From NCBI GenBank assembly GCA_031771865.1, contig JASISA010000042.1, positions 1,605,501-1,669,500 on the forward strand: DNA of 64,000 bases. Reading direction: 5' to 3'. Of the stretch, positions 32,900-44,561 are shown in pieces; position 1 is the stretch's first letter, and the number at the start of each line of letters is the position of its first letter. The DNA is from Nothophaeocryptopus gaeumannii (Eukaryota; Ascomycota; Dothideomycetes; Mycosphaerellales; Mycosphaerellaceae). A program made the position numbers and the translations under genes. The notes beneath the pieces were generated by a model. That model made no database searches, was not told the DNA's origin, and was given only the letters and a program-made list of their open reading frames with translations.

Positions 32900-33488
32900 A
32901 GATAATCCAAGCTCTTACTCTGGCATAATGTCCTCGGGGGCTCGTGAGTCGTCAACGGGATCGAGTGAGAGCATTAGGAACACTCCGCCAGGCGTTCGTC
33001 CAGTTCTGCGGGTACTGGACGGCGAGGAGGTGTATCACCCAACGCCCAACGCGGTTGCCCAGAAGCTATCGTCATCATTATACATTGCGGCCCTCGCGAA
33101 GACTGCATAACTGCGTAGGCTTCTTTGCGCAGGTGGAAGCTGCTTTCAGATTCTGAATTGTCCGGATCTTGACCAGGATTGCACATGGCTTGGCGTTGAG
33201 CACCGCAGGGGACATCAGATGCTACTACTTGGCAACTACAGACCACATATTCCTGATAGCAATACGTGCGACTCGAGTGGAAAACCCTTCAATCATGCGA
33301 TTCGCGCTTTACCTGGAAGCCTTCTTTGTATGCGCACACCTCATTGAGCATTGAAGTGGCAGACTGAAAGGCCAAAGGAGCTTGCACTCACACTCTTCGC
33401 TGGGTACGCAATTTTTATTCCTGATATGCAGCCTCCCATGGAATACAAGGTAGACGTCTCGATGTGTGTGATTCGGCCACACGTACTC
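32900..33488. other. Spacer
   Basis: About 590 bp with small open frames only. I see no supportable gene. Confidence 0.35.
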
Positions 33489-34569
33489 TCAATCCCAAAA
33501 CACCAATACTCTACATTCAACACTCGACCTCGGCTCCTCGCTCTCGCTGCCCGGAATGTATGGCGCACAATGCCCAGAGTGGGTAGCAACGTTAGGGTCT
33601 TCATCAGATTTCGTATCCGCCAGTTTGATGATCAGGACTTCATGAGGCTGCTGTTCAGGCATTGTGTACCACCTGTGACTCTTCGGATCCTTCGGTGGCA
33701 GAACGGAATTCGCCTCAGTAAGAAACTCGCCACTCTCGGTCACTTCGCTAGGAACACGATAGTCAAAAGCGCATGTCTCTCACTTGTCCAGACTTCGCCA
33801 GTCGAGAACTGCGAGACCGTCGCGCTTGACTGTCTTGGAAGGTCGCTGTGGATACTCAATCAGTGACGCCATTCGAAGGTGCAAGCATACGACTACACGG
33901 CGAACTTACCCAAACACTATACGCCGCATATCTCGGCACCTTCACATCCTCCCCCTTCTCCGCCCGATCCTCCAACTCCAGCGTCTCCCTCGCAGCATCC
34001 ACGACCTGCTTCCTAACATACCTCGCAGTTCTCCTCAGGCCCTCGTTCGTGAAATCCATATGCGCGACCCTCAACGGCTCCAGAGACTTCTCCGTTTCCC
34101 CCTGACCGGCTATCAATGGTCTGTCCTTCGGCAATGCACCCAAGACATGATCGAGTTCACTGCCTCTCTTGTAGTAAAATGCTGGATCCTTTTGTGATTC
34201 GGCCTCTTTTCGCCGGAATGCACTATTATTCACTACCGCTCTCTTCGCGCCCGTAACACCTAGGATCAACTCGATTACTTCCTGAAAGTAAACACCTTCG
34301 ATATTGCTCCCGTCGAAGAATTGATCCCCGCTGAGCTTCGAATTATGTTCGACATACGTAAAGCCTTGTGCGTCAAGGCCTGAGAGGCCACACGAGAGGA
34401 CAGAAGATGGCGTCTTGCGATAATCGTGGATTGGAAGAGAAAGTTCGACGACTTCTTTGTTTCCCGGTATGGCGAAGAGGGAGCGGTCGTGGGCTGATAC
34501 TGAGAGGTCTGGGATGCCGAAGCGGATTATACCATGCGTTGAAGCTTCTTCAGTGCCGATGGAGCCCAT
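33489..34569 (-). CDS. CmcJ/AsaB-like oxidoreductase, interrupted by an in-frame TGA
   Basis: Start ATG at 34569 (MGSIGTEEAST). Exon 1 runs to 33910, followed by a 64-nt intron (GTAAGT...CACAG), then 33845-33489. Conserved order: DYRKTPSSVLSCGLSGLDAQ, GFTYVEHNSKL, EVIELILGVTGAKRAVV, RVAHMDFTNEG, then YSVW-RPSKTVKRDGLAVLDW, ESGEFLTEANS, WYTMPEQQPHEVLIIKLADT and HSGHCAPYIPG, ending VECRVLVFWD. This is the fungal CmcJ/AsaB/GA4-desaturase-like family, often tied to secondary metabolism. After LDWRSLDK the frame meets TGA (33782-33780) and then continues coding as FDYRVPSEV. It is either a nonsense mutation or part of a 36-nt GTGAGA...CCTAG intron (33783-33748) that would delete conserved-looking residues. 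About 338 residues if read through. Confidence 0.75.
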
Positions 34570-35648
34570 GGTGCCCCTTTTTCTGGTCTGCTGAAGTATG
34601 GTTCTGTGGTCGGTGATTGAAAGGAGGGCGCAGGGACTCAGGTAAATGCGCGACGTAGGCAGCTCAAACACTCGTATATCTATTCAAACCCTCGCTGAAG
34701 TCAGAATTCGTTCGTCAGAAGTGCTCTTCATCGCGCAGCTATCCCTTTCCAGGACGAATTGCGAGCAATTGCGAGCTTATGCACCCATACCATTTCAAAG
34801 TCACCACGCTCTTACCTCGCTTCGACCTCAGGTCGAGCTACGTAATAAGCTTCGAGTGATCGACAGAATCCTTCATCTAAGGGAGTGCTATTCCATGGGT
34901 TAAGCGGCCGACAATGGAGCAGTGTGAGAGCTAAAGCATCAAGAAACTCGCTCGTAGAGATTATACGTACTACTACTCTCCAGCGCGAACACCAGCCAGC
35001 GTGAGCATTCAGCCAAACGTGTCGCCTTGCTTGCCTTCTCCCTCGTGTACCTCTCTCCCATCTCCGATCTTCCTTTACCCACTTCCTTGTACCTCCCTTC
35101 TGGAAACTTAACACCAACGCCAACAAGAATCGCTCGCGAAGTGGGTATTCCGAATCAAGAAGAAGTTTTCAAACCAACCGCGATGACTTTATCCCCGTTC
35201 TCTTCCCTCCAACCTCCAAAACATCAAAGCCTGCTTTCGTCTTGGTATATCTCCCTTTAGACCACCATGTCCTTCCCAAATGCCATCGCAATCGTAAGAA
35301 GTAGAAGGGTATAAAACGCAAGCGCAAACAAGCAAGCAAGCAGCGAAAAGATACGAAGCCCCATGTCCCATCGGGTAAAGGCCGTAAACGCCGTAAACAT
35401 CCAATCTTTCATCTCTTTTCATCATACCACCACAGCTCCGTCGTTCATCTCCCGCAGCCGCGCAGCAAAACTCTGCCTTTCAGAAAGGTCGCTTTGTTCA
35501 AATGTCCGCCAGATGAAGATCAAGTATACTAGTAGTAGATGGTTGCAGGACCATGGAGAATCAGTCGCTCAAATGCAGCATCAAATCGCAAAATCCAGAG
35601 AACATGTCGGACGAAGACTAGAGACGATCTGATCCAGAAGCAGGCAGA
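34570..35648. other. Intergenic, pyrimidine-rich with a small CAAG repeat
   Basis: No gene is supported. A (CAAG)4-type microrepeat lies near 35327-35342. CT-rich tracts occur around 35035-35230. Confidence 0.4.
35327..35342. repeat. CAAG tetranucleotide microrepeat
   Basis: About four tandem copies of CAAG are read directly between 35327 and 35342. Simple-sequence DNA in the 3' region of the ULD_2 gene. Confidence 0.7.
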
Positions 35649-37784
35649 CTACTTCTTCCTGGGCTTGGCGTTGCTCATTGACCCACCAGCAAACCAGGCA
35701 GCGAGAGGTGAGATCTCCTTGCTCTTGATCGACTTGGACTTCGGCCGAGCCTTCTTCTCCTTTTCTGGAACCATGCTAATGCCCGGAGGCATGCCAAATC
35801 CAGCGAAAGGATCCGGATGCCCACCGCCAGCGGGCGGTGGAGGTGGAGGCGGCATGTGCATTCCACCTGGGGGCGGAGGTGGTGGCATACCAGGCATGAC
35901 ATTGACGATTTCGGGGCTGCCACCTTTCTTGCCCTTCTTGCCGTCTTTGCCTTTGCTCGACTTCTTCTTTGGTGGGTCGCCGGGGAACATGCCAATGTCG
36001 TGGCCCATCATGCCTCCCATGCCTCCCAAGTTAATGCCAGCGAATGGATCGAGGATTGGAGGGTCCTTCTCCTTCTCCTCCTCCATTGGCCAGAGATGCA
36101 TGGTGATTTCCATATCCGGCTTGATCATAGAATCCCAGATTTGAGGCAGAATGATCTCTCCATCTGGGCCAGTGAGGTCGTAGTGTCCTTGGTGAACGTG
36201 GTCACCAATCACGTCGACGTGCAAGAATGCTTGCTTGATCAATGTCTCCATGCCCTTCCATGACTTGCAAATGTGCCATGGGAAGCTGAACTTCCTGCCA
36301 ACAGCATCTTTGAATTTGATGGGTGCCTTGAGAGTGTCGGGCTCAGGCTTGCTCTTGGCGATCTCATCTTCAAGCTCCTTCTTCTTCTTCTCAGACTCCT
36401 CCTTGGCCTTCTCGGCCTCCGCAAGTTTCTTCTCGTGCTCCTCTTTGGCTTTCTTAGCAGCCTCTTCTGCCTTCTTCTCAGCGTCTTCCTTGGCTTTCTT
36501 GCGCGCATCCTCAATTTCTTGTTTGCGCTTCTTCTCTTCCTCAGCCCTGGCTTTCTCAGCAGCCTTTGCAGCAGCCTCGGCTTCTCTCTCTGCAATCCAT
36601 GCCTTCTCACGAGCGACGCGCTCTTCCTCGTGCTTTTTGATGAGTTCCTTCAACGCAGCAATCTCGTCCTGCTTATCTGTCTTCTCTTTCTTCTCTTCAT
36701 CGTTTCGCTTGATGAGTAGGTCCTTGAGCGCTTCGAGGTCAGCGTTCTTCTCATCTTTCGGCGGTGGTGAGCTGCCGGCGGAATGCGGCCAACCCATTGG
36801 CGGATATGGAGGGTAGCCTGGCATGCCATATGGCGGAAACCCAGGAGGCTGATACGTCGTGAGCATGTCGGAGCTCGGGTAGTGCGAAGGCGCTGCGAAG
36901 CTTTGAGGTCGTCGATGAGGGTGATCGTCAGACATGTGTCGTCGAGGTGGAGGCGGTGCCATTGGCTCGGCTGCGAAGTAATTCGATCGATCATCGCTCA
37001 TGGGAGAGAACGGGTTCTGTTGTTGGCTGTGTGGTGAGAACGGATTTGGCTGCGATGGGTAGCCAAACGGATCGTGTCTCATCGCGACTAATGCCGAGCG
37101 CGGGTCGTTAGAGTATGGATCTGGATAGCCAGAGGCTACGCTGGGAGGATATCCACCATGGCTGGTACCGTTGACGTGTCTGTATCCGGCATACGGTGCA
37201 CGCGGCGGCGGTGGCCCATGGTGGCTATACGGGTAGTCATCGTGCGACGCCACACTGCCGGTGGAGTCGTCAGAAGGGACGCGCCGGGACGAGCTGCGAC
37301 GATGGTGGCTGTCGTGGCGACTCTCGTGTCTCGACTGGTGTCGGCGGGAAGAATGTCTGCGCGACGGTACCTCCTCTCGCACTACTTCGCGCTCACGCTC
37401 CACCGCGCTGCGAGAGGAGTGCCGTCTCGTGGGAGCTGGTATGGCCTCCACCGTTCTTCTTCTGGATTGTGGTCCGCGAGATCGCGAGGCAGAGTCGGAC
37501 GGTTCGATGTCGTCGGACTCGTATTCGACCTCACTCCAGCTGTCGTCGCTGGGACTACTGCGGCTTCCGCCGCCGCTGGACACTGGGGAGCGCACTGATA
37601 CACTGCCGCCGGACGATGTTCGGTCGGTGGGGAATACGTGAATGACTTGGTCACGGTCGGTTCTGACGGAGAATGAACTTGGTCTGCGTCGCCGAGGGCC
37701 ATTGTCAGCTGAGGCCTCCTTAGGAGCACTTGTACGTGGAGGGGTAACCCTGGCTGCGCCTCTTCGCGGGACGCGGGATGCCAT
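35649..37784 (-). CDS. Coiled-coil protein with ULD_2-type ubiquitin-like domain
   Basis: From ATG at 37784 a single exon encodes 711 residues. The N-terminal 300 residues are disordered: Arg/Ser-rich and His-rich (RRHSSRRHQSRHESRHDSHH), then Pro/Tyr/Gly-rich (GMPGYPPYPPMGW). A long charged coiled coil of Lys/Glu/Ala repeats follows (about 415-555). A compact domain at about 565-650 then shows FKDAVGRKFSFPWHICKSW, AFLHVDVIGDHVHQGHYDL and PDMEITMHLWPME, matching the fungal ULD_2 ubiquitin-like domain. The tail is Gly/Met/Pro-rich. Function is not established in the family as far as I know; a scaffold role is inference. The open frame extends upstream to about 38090 without any ATG; that part is treated separately. 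Confidence 0.85.
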   Translation of the reverse strand: MASRVPRRGAARVTPPRTSAPKEASADNGPRRRRPSSFSVRTDRDQVIHVFPTDRTSSGGSVSVRSPVSSGGGSRSSPSDDSWSEVEYESDDIEPSDSASRSRGPQSRRRTVEAIPAPTRRHSSRSAVEREREVVREEVPSRRHSSRRHQSRHESRHDSHHRRSSSRRVPSDDSTGSVASHDDYPYSHHGPPPPRAPYAGYRHVNGTSHGGYPPSVASGYPDPYSNDPRSALVAMRHDPFGYPSQPNPFSPHSQQQNPFSPMSDDRSNYFAAEPMAPPPPRRHMSDDHPHRRPQSFAAPSHYPSSDMLTTYQPPGFPPYGMPGYPPYPPMGWPHSAGSSPPPKDEKNADLEALKDLLIKRNDEEKKEKTDKQDEIAALKELIKKHEEERVAREKAWIAEREAEAAAKAAEKARAEEEKKRKQEIEDARKKAKEDAEKKAEEAAKKAKEEHEKKLAEAEKAKEESEKKKKELEDEIAKSKPEPDTLKAPIKFKDAVGRKFSFPWHICKSWKGMETLIKQAFLHVDVIGDHVHQGHYDLTGPDGEIILPQIWDSMIKPDMEITMHLWPMEEEKEKDPPILDPFAGINLGGMGGMMGHDIGMFPGDPPKKKSSKGKDGKKGKKGGSPEIVNVMPGMPPPPPPGGMHMPPPPPPPAGGGHPDPFAGFGMPPGISMVPEKEKKARPKSKSIKSKEISPLAAWFAGGSMSNAKPRKK

Positions 37785-38090
37785 TGGGAAGTACAACTTG
37801 GTTACGCGCTGACATTCGTGTCTTCGCAGCAAAGCTGAGCTGGAGGGAAGGAGACTAGAGGGACTCACGGCATTGATCAGAGCGATGTATAGCCAAGCAG
37901 GAACCCCGGCCTTGTAGCTTTCAGCAAGCAAGGTCAAGGTTTCGCGGCCAGAAAGATGCGAGCAGTCGAAAAAGATGTATTCCGGGGAGCTGGGCGGGCC
38001 CGCGTCTAGCAATGCCAGAAACAGTGCTACCGCGGCAGAGGCTTTGGAGTCCGCTTCCACGTACCAGACCTCCGCGCGTCGCGGAGTATG
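37785..38090 (-). other. Open frame without ATG upstream of the ULD_2 gene
   Basis: The frame of the ULD_2 gene stays open from 37785 to about 38090 and reads protein-like (SAAVALFLALLDAG, IFFDCSHLSGRETLTLLAE). It has no in-frame ATG, and the minus strand has none up to about 38300. A GTGAGT donor follows ALINA. It could be an exon of a longer isoform with a distant start, or chance. Confidence 0.3.
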
Positions 38091-40350
38091 CGGGTCGGGT
38101 CAGATGGATCAATTCTCCGGTTTGGTGTGTTCAACGTTGTCGCAATGGCTGCAGTCGCTCTTCAATGGTCGTAGAAGAGGGTCTGTAGTACGAAGTGGGA
38201 GGGTCGGCGGGGTGCAAGGAGTACTGATCTCAGGCCTGTGTCTTGGCCGAAGAAGCTCTCGTTGGTTGAATGACGAGGCGCTGTCAAGCCAGGATCCTCC
38301 CAGATGAATCGTAAGCCGAGTGGTTGGCTTGTCGAGTCCTAACCGCCAGACACGCTCTCGATCTGAAACGGTTAACTTTCGCGGACAGCGTGTCAGACAC
38401 GTCGCGACGCTTTGTTTGGAGCGCAGTGCTCGCGCGGAGTGGGGATGCGGAATGACTGCTCAGAAAGCGAGGTCGTCTCGTAAGTCGATCCGTTGTTGTA
38501 TGCGGTCCCTCACCAGGCGAGGTATGACGCAGCAGCGAAGTGGGAGGAACGATTTCCTCAGCACAAGAATGCGGGAGATCGCTCGTCTCGCCCTGCTAAT
38601 CCGCTATCGCCAGGATAGGGGGCTGATGTCCAAAAATGCCTATTCCAGGTCACGAGGCGAGTGTCGATGCATCCAATGCAGTAGTTCCAACGTCTGTCCA
38701 CAGTCCGCAAGTCAGCACCACAATTTTCCTTCTGCCGTGTCAGTGTGCTGGAGGAGCAGCGACGGCGCTGGACGACTGTGACAGAGGACGCAACACCCCC
38801 GGCCTTATGGACGGCGGCCAGGACCGGGTCCAACCGATGGTCTTGCAGTAGCCCGCTCACTATGCTGATTCCGCAGGCAGGAAGGCTGCAGTCCGCAGAG
38901 ACAGCGCAAAGGAAGTGGGATCGACTCACAGATTCTGTCTCGACCGGTCAAGACAAACGCAAATTCCAAGATCGGTCCGGGTATCAGAGGTTGTCGATGG
39001 AAAAGTTGCGAGGGGTAGAAACAGGCGTGGTGGGCTGAGACGATGAGGCGAAAAGATGTTACTCCAGCAACGTCAAGCAAGCTGCGATGCGTGGAGTGCC
39101 CGCCAAAGTCTGGATTGCTGCTTCGACAACCGAGCCAATGTATGGCCAGCCTGATGTAACAGCGCAGCACGCAGGTATCTCAATTGCGGTGGGTTTGTCT
39201 CTCACGCCTGTGCGCGATGCAAGACAGACACAGGTCGTCGCAGTCTACGGAGTTCTGTATATGCAAGAGGGTGGTTGGCAGACATGGATGTACATTGATT
39301 GAATTGAGTTGAGAGCTTCGCGAGTATGCACGAACTTTGCCGGAAGGTCAGGGAATTTGAGAGATTGGGAGCAAGGCCAAGTGTACGATGAGACGGCCCA
39401 AACTTCACGCCGCCCAGGAATGAACAAAATTTTTGAGTGCGCAAGGTAACGACACACTGCGGCGACACAGAAGGTGGGCTGGTTCGATGCCGGACATCGT
39501 GGCACAACAGCGCCAAAGCCGAAGATTGCCAGTGCTCCTAACAACGCCGAGCAGTCGAATGTCGCACCGAGATATACTTTCCAGCGACCAGCTACATCGC
39601 CCAGATCGCCGCACGTGCAATATATGATGACCTTCGGGCCTTTAGGCCAACAGGAGTCATCCCAGAAAAGGCCACATCGCCATTCGCAGCCGCCGCACAC
39701 GGAAGCGGATCAGTCTTACCTGCTTCAGCACCACATCGCGTTGACTGCGAAGCCTGCGCTCAGCCGAAAACACCACCCGCGACAACGCAGCGAAGCGCAG
39801 GAGGGCGTCAAGCCCAGGCGCTCTCGCCAATGGGACACCTTGCAAGTGAATGACGAAGTGCATGTGTTAGCGTTGGGCTCTCATACGTGGCAGCGTCTGC
39901 GGATTTGCTGTCCGAGGAAGCCGGCAGCGACCAGGGCACCACCTTGCTCATTCTTCCGCCACCTATTTGAGAGGTATGCAATGGACCGTCCCGGCGCCAA
40001 AGTCATCCTGAGAGATTGATTGAAGCCCAAGCGAATTGTGACAACTGCGGCATGGCCTGGAGAGTAGTGAGGCGCTTGTACTTCCGCTTGTATTTCGGAG
40101 CGCCTTGCAATCGATCATGTGAGTAGAAGGAAATGCGGCTGGCCTGTCTTCACATTAAATCATTCAAGTATTGGGGTATCGTGTTTGAAGAATATGTGCA
40201 AGATGCGGTGAGCAACCGTTCGAGCCAGTGTGGAGTCGTGGAGCCCATCCGCATGAGCCAACGCAGGATCTTTGCCACCTTCTCCAACGTGTTTATCAAG
40301 CAAGCGCTGCATTCGTTAGAAGCGTTCGGAACTATACTCATTGGGCGTCA
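38091..40350. other. Long gene-free stretch
   Basis: About 2.2 kb. Open frames on both strands (largest 39474-40019 plus and 39245-39700 minus) overlap each other and lack domain features, so neither is accepted. It lies between the upstream end of the ULD_2 gene and the 3' end of the Rad60-like gene. Confidence 0.35.
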
Positions 40351-41772
40351 CTAGCCGAGTACGAGGTCGACAGCGTCCATGTCTTCAATCTCGGTCTCGC
40401 CAACTTCCCCGTCAGGATCCAGATTCTCGCCGTCGAATTGCAAGTACGCCTGCTGCTCGGATGGTATTCCGAGATTCTTCTTCGTTGTTTTGATAATTTT
40501 GGCGATGGACGTTGACTTTAAAGACACACATTAGCCAGCTGCCTTCGAATACGATTCGGGAGATCTTACCTTTGTCACCCTCACCCTGAAATCCGGCTTG
40601 CCCTTTGCTTTCACTGTCAGCTTGATCTCTTGCTTCTCGGGCTGTTGTTCTTCTTGTTGCTCCAGTTCTTCCTCCAGCTCCGACTCGTATACGCTCGCAT
40701 CCGTCTTCGCCTTGCGCGCCCTCTCTGCTCTTTCTTGTTCGTGAAGCTCCGGGGTTGTGGCTTCGAGATGCACGCGGGCGACACCGTCCTTGTCGTGGTC
40801 ATCAGAGCGGATAATGTTGCCTTCTGAATCAAGTTCAATGCCGAGGCGTTGGCAGGTGGTGATGTCCCATACGCGGTGCCCGCAGTGTGTGAGAAAGACC
40901 TTGTCAGAAAAGTCCGTACTAAAGCCTTGCTTCTGACACCAGGCCTTTCGCACTTCTAGCAAACGTTGCGAAAGTTTACGCTTCACCATGAGCGGTTGCG
41001 TGTCGGGTATATTCGATGTGATGAGAAGAGATATAGTTGAATCAGGGAGTGGAGGAGTTGGTAGCCCTATTCGGCTCGGACCCGCAGCTGTTGCATCGCC
41101 ATCTGAGTTTGCTACGCCGGGTTTCGATGACCTCAATTCTTTCTCTTGCCACGTTTTGAGCTTATGTTGTGTTCGCGCCTCTCTTTGCATAGCAGCAATC
41201 TCCGGATCAGAATCCAGGTCTTCCTCAGCAAGTGGAGACGATTGAGGTGGTCTTGCTCTGACAGGCGCTATCTGGACATCGTCGTCGGAGTCTCCGCCAA
41301 GATCAATCGCGTGGGACCGGCTGCTGCTCGTCCTGCACAATGCACTGTCTTCTCTTGATGTGCGATTGTGTCTTGGTGATCGTCTGACCGGGAGTGACTT
41401 CTCCGCTTGCTCATCCTCGTCGTCACCTATCGTGATTGGGTTCACGCCCACCAATTTCAGCAGCTTTGCAGTATCGTCCGAGTTTATGCGCCGCCTCTTT
41501 GGTGTCCCAGTGTCATCCCGATCCGAACTCTCGCGCTTTGGAGATGTTTTGCGCTCCTTCTTGACCTGCTTCTCCTTCTTACGCTGCGCACGCTGTTCCT
41601 CCTTCTCCTTCTCCTTCTCTTTCCTGCGCTTCTCATTTACGATCCTCTGCTTCTCCATGGTCATGAAGTCTTTGGAATGACTGAAGAGGTTCGCTTGGGT
41701 ATTGTCGTCCTCCTCATCGTCGTCTACCACCGTCTGCGTCTTCGCCCAAGCCGGCGCTTTGAAGAACGACAT
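40351..41772 (-). CDS. Rad60/Esc2/NIP45-like protein with SUMO-like domains
   Basis: Two exons (41772-40570 and 40515-40351; 54-nt intron GTAAGA...TTAAAG with CTAATG) sum to 1368 nt, giving 455 residues. The N-terminus (MSFFKAPAWAKTQ) is followed by charged, Lys/Glu-rich and acidic, low-complexity sequence with several Asp/Glu runs (possible SUMO-interaction sites). A first SUMO-like domain spans about 265-340 (ISLLITSNIPDTQPLMVKRK to VWDITTCQRLGIELDSEGNI). After a charged linker, the second (about 380-455, IKLTVKAKGKPDFRVRVTK then FDGENLDPDGEVGETEIEDM) ends VDLVLG with no di-glycine, so it cannot be conjugated. The family acts in SUMO-dependent genome stability in the nucleus. The last exon is essential for the second domain. 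Confidence 0.88.
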
Positions 41773-42148
41773 GGTCGCGGGCGTCGATGTCGCCAAGTCC
41801 GAGTCGCGTTGAGAAATCTTCGTGTGATGCGAGGTTGTTGTCAAGGTGGAAATGCGAGCTATAACTTCGAAGTGAAGGTGGGTCCCCGCATCGCGACAGT
41901 TTGCGCGTTCTCGGCGCGATGGGCCGTGCTTTCCCACCAAGTCACATGCAAACGGAGTCATCACTCTCTCAATATATGCACAATCCATATCAACGCAACG
42001 CCTTCGCTTCATGAAACACACTCTCTATTCATCCGAGGAGAAAGAGCGTTCCACTTGAAGATCCAAGGTACTGGGTCGCAAACTTGATAATCACAGCAGT
42101 TCGCAACGGCAAAGGCATTACTATTGCGGAAGAGAACTACATATCAGC
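41773..42148. promoter_or_regulatory. Shared divergent promoter, Rad60-like / eIF2B gamma
   Basis: 376 bp separate the two divergent start codons. No specific element can be named with confidence. Confidence 0.5.
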
Positions 42149-43893
42149 ATGCCCCACGCCACAGCACCGTCTCCGGGGCTACAGGCTCTCATACTATGCG
42201 GTCCCGGCTCATCTCTCGGTACCTTCACGTCACATCCTGAAGACTTCTCGAAAGCCCTCATTCCCATAGCGAATCGGCCAATGGTATGGTACCCTATGGA
42301 CTGGTGTCATCGAATGGGCGTCAATGGTGAATCTAGATCGCTGTATGCACGTTATGCCATTTCTGACATTATACAGATATCACATTGATCACGCCTGCGG
42401 AATCCCGGCCGGCTTTGGAGGCTGCACTGAGAACGAACCCATCTTTAACAAGCCTTCCATCACCCAAAGCCAACATTGTCTCTCCCGAAGATCTTACACA
42501 GACCACCGCTACTGCGGAACTACTGCGAATGCCTGAAGTTCAGAAGGCTATTACATGTGACTTCATCATACTACCTTGTGATCTCATCTCCGAGCTCGAT
42601 GGTACTCGCATACTTCAGCAATGGATGACACTCAATCCGCTCTCTGTCTCTAACAGCGGAACGAAACACAAGGGCGGAATGGCGATCTTCTACCCTACTC
42701 TGGGTGTCGAGGGGATTGGCAACGCTAAGAAGGACGAAGTAGACTTCATTGCGACTGCGGCTCTCGACTCTCCTGCCGCTTTGCCCCCGGCGGGATCACT
42801 TCGATCTGATGTCGAGTCGCTCGTGCTGGCCATGCCTACAGATACACTCAACGACAAGGTGAATGAAGCGCAGGGAGTGTTCCGACTTCGATCATCTTTG
42901 TCAGCCAAGTATGGCCGCGTCAAGATGAAGACCAAGCATCGCGACGCACACGTTTACATTTTTCCGCAATGGGTCAAACAATACGTCGCGCGAAACGAGA
43001 AGTTTGATTCGATCAGCGAGGACGTCATCGGATGGTGGGCAAAGACTCAGTGGCAGCGCGGACTAGCTGAGAAGCTCGGCTTGCATGAAGTCTTGGATCA
43101 AAAGTCAACATCGCCAGCAGATATGGAGAACTCGTTGCTGGAAGAGGAGTCCGCAGATGCAGCTACACTTTCAACAACGAAGGTGCCAAGACCAGTCCAG
43201 CTGCCACAGAACACGACATTCGCATCCAGAGTCGGACCCGCGTCGTCGACCATCACCTCACAACCGCTTTCTGTCCCACCCTTACTGGCCTACGTGCAGC
43301 CTACTCCCTCTGCCGCCAACCGACAACCCTTGATTCGACGTGTGGACAACAGCGAGACCCTCCTCAGCGTTTCGCTTTACCTTGCGAAGCAGCAGAATCA
43401 TCAGCTTTCCCATGAACATAAGGTTCATCCAACTGCGATTCTTGCACAACAAGCTCGGGTCTCACAAGAGGACAGTCTCGTGGCAGAGAACGTGAAGATT
43501 GGGATGCGTTCGCTCATTAAAGAATCGGTGGTTGGTCCAAATTGCGACATTGGCGCCAATGTCCGTTTGACACGCTGTCTCATCATGGAGAGCGTGACGA
43601 TTGGCGATGGTGTACAGCTAACAGGATGTACGATTGGCAAGAGGGCAAGAATCGAAGGCATGAGGCCTCAGGAGCCAGTCGCCGACGGGGAGCAAAGCAA
43701 GAAGAAGGGCAAGAAGGCAGCAAATGATGATGAGAGGACATCGCTTACAGACTGTGAGGTCGCGCCGGGCTTCATCGTAGAAGCTGGTACTGAAGCCAAG
43801 GGCGAGAAAATGATGGCTTTCGATACCGAGGAGACTGACCTTGAAGAGGAGGACGAAGACGATTATCAGGCAGGATCAGGATTTGAGGTCTGA
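42149..43893 (+). CDS. GCD1: Translation initiation factor eIF2B subunit gamma
   Basis: Two exons (42149-42326 and 42377-43893; 50-nt intron GTGAAT...TACAG) total 1695 nt, giving 564 residues. The N-terminal nucleotidyltransferase-like domain starts GLQALILCGPGSSLGTFTSH, then KALIPIANRPMVWYPMDW (the NTP-transferase-like PIANxPM block) and NDITLITPAESRP formed by the splice. It continues with CDFIILPCDLISELDG and HVYIFPQWVKQYV. The C-terminal left-handed beta-helix hexapeptides read VGPNCDIGANVRLTRCLIME, VTIGDGVQLTGCTIGKRARI. It ends in a Lys-rich stretch and a strongly acidic tail. With the epsilon subunit it forms the catalytic subcomplex of the eIF2 guanine-nucleotide exchange factor. Confidence 0.93.
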
Positions 43894-44561
43894 GAGATGC
43901 ACTACATCGCGACCTGCATCGGCGCCTTCTAGCTTGGAACGTCATCGGCGGCGCTGGCTCAGGACGTGTTGCAGATTGGATTGGAGCATGGTGAAATGCA
44001 TGTGAGAGGCCAGGGAATGCTAAGAAACGCTGGAGATCGAGCTCACTAAGAGTATGATCGGCTACCACATTCAACAACCAACGCAATCGAATTCAAACAT
44101 CAGGCACGCGAACGGGCTATGCTGAGAATAGATATCGAACATAATCTGGACCTGATGGGCCGAACACAAGGTTGCATCAGAGGTGATGTTCGTGTGGGCA
44201 ACGTTGACCAAGAGAGGTCCGCCTGTTCAGAGGGCCTGGTGATCTGGGGAGCAGAGCAGGTTTAAGTATTCGTCAATATTCCTCTCTCCTCCCCCTTCTT
44301 CCAACCAACAATACGGTTTGATCCTCGAATTTCACGATGAAGTAGCTTTGAACAACATCTAAGGCAACTGGCACTTGCTCAAACTGCTCCACCAACACTG
44401 TCGAGTATCATCGGCCATCCACTACTGACACCTTTGACCGCGTCAATCTACACAACAAGTAATCCTCTCACAGAGTCGAATTCTCCACGGCTTAGATCGG
44501 CCCCGAACGCCGAAACTCCACGCCTCCCAAAACATCATCAAGGCCATGTATGCCCCTCGTC
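43894..44561. other. Convergent 3' spacer
   Basis: Between eIF2B gamma and the convergent SnoaL-like gene. No gene seen. Confidence 0.4.

Noticed and set aside
36235..36816. Long plus-strand open frames opposite the ULD_2 gene (Ser/Phe/Leu-rich)
   Set aside because: These are the reverse complement of the Lys/Glu/Ala coiled-coil repeat and are explained by it.
39245..40019. Open frames of 181 codons (plus) and 151 codons (minus)
   Set aside because: Mutually overlapping, no domain, and composition that looks like a shadow of GC-rich non-coding DNA.
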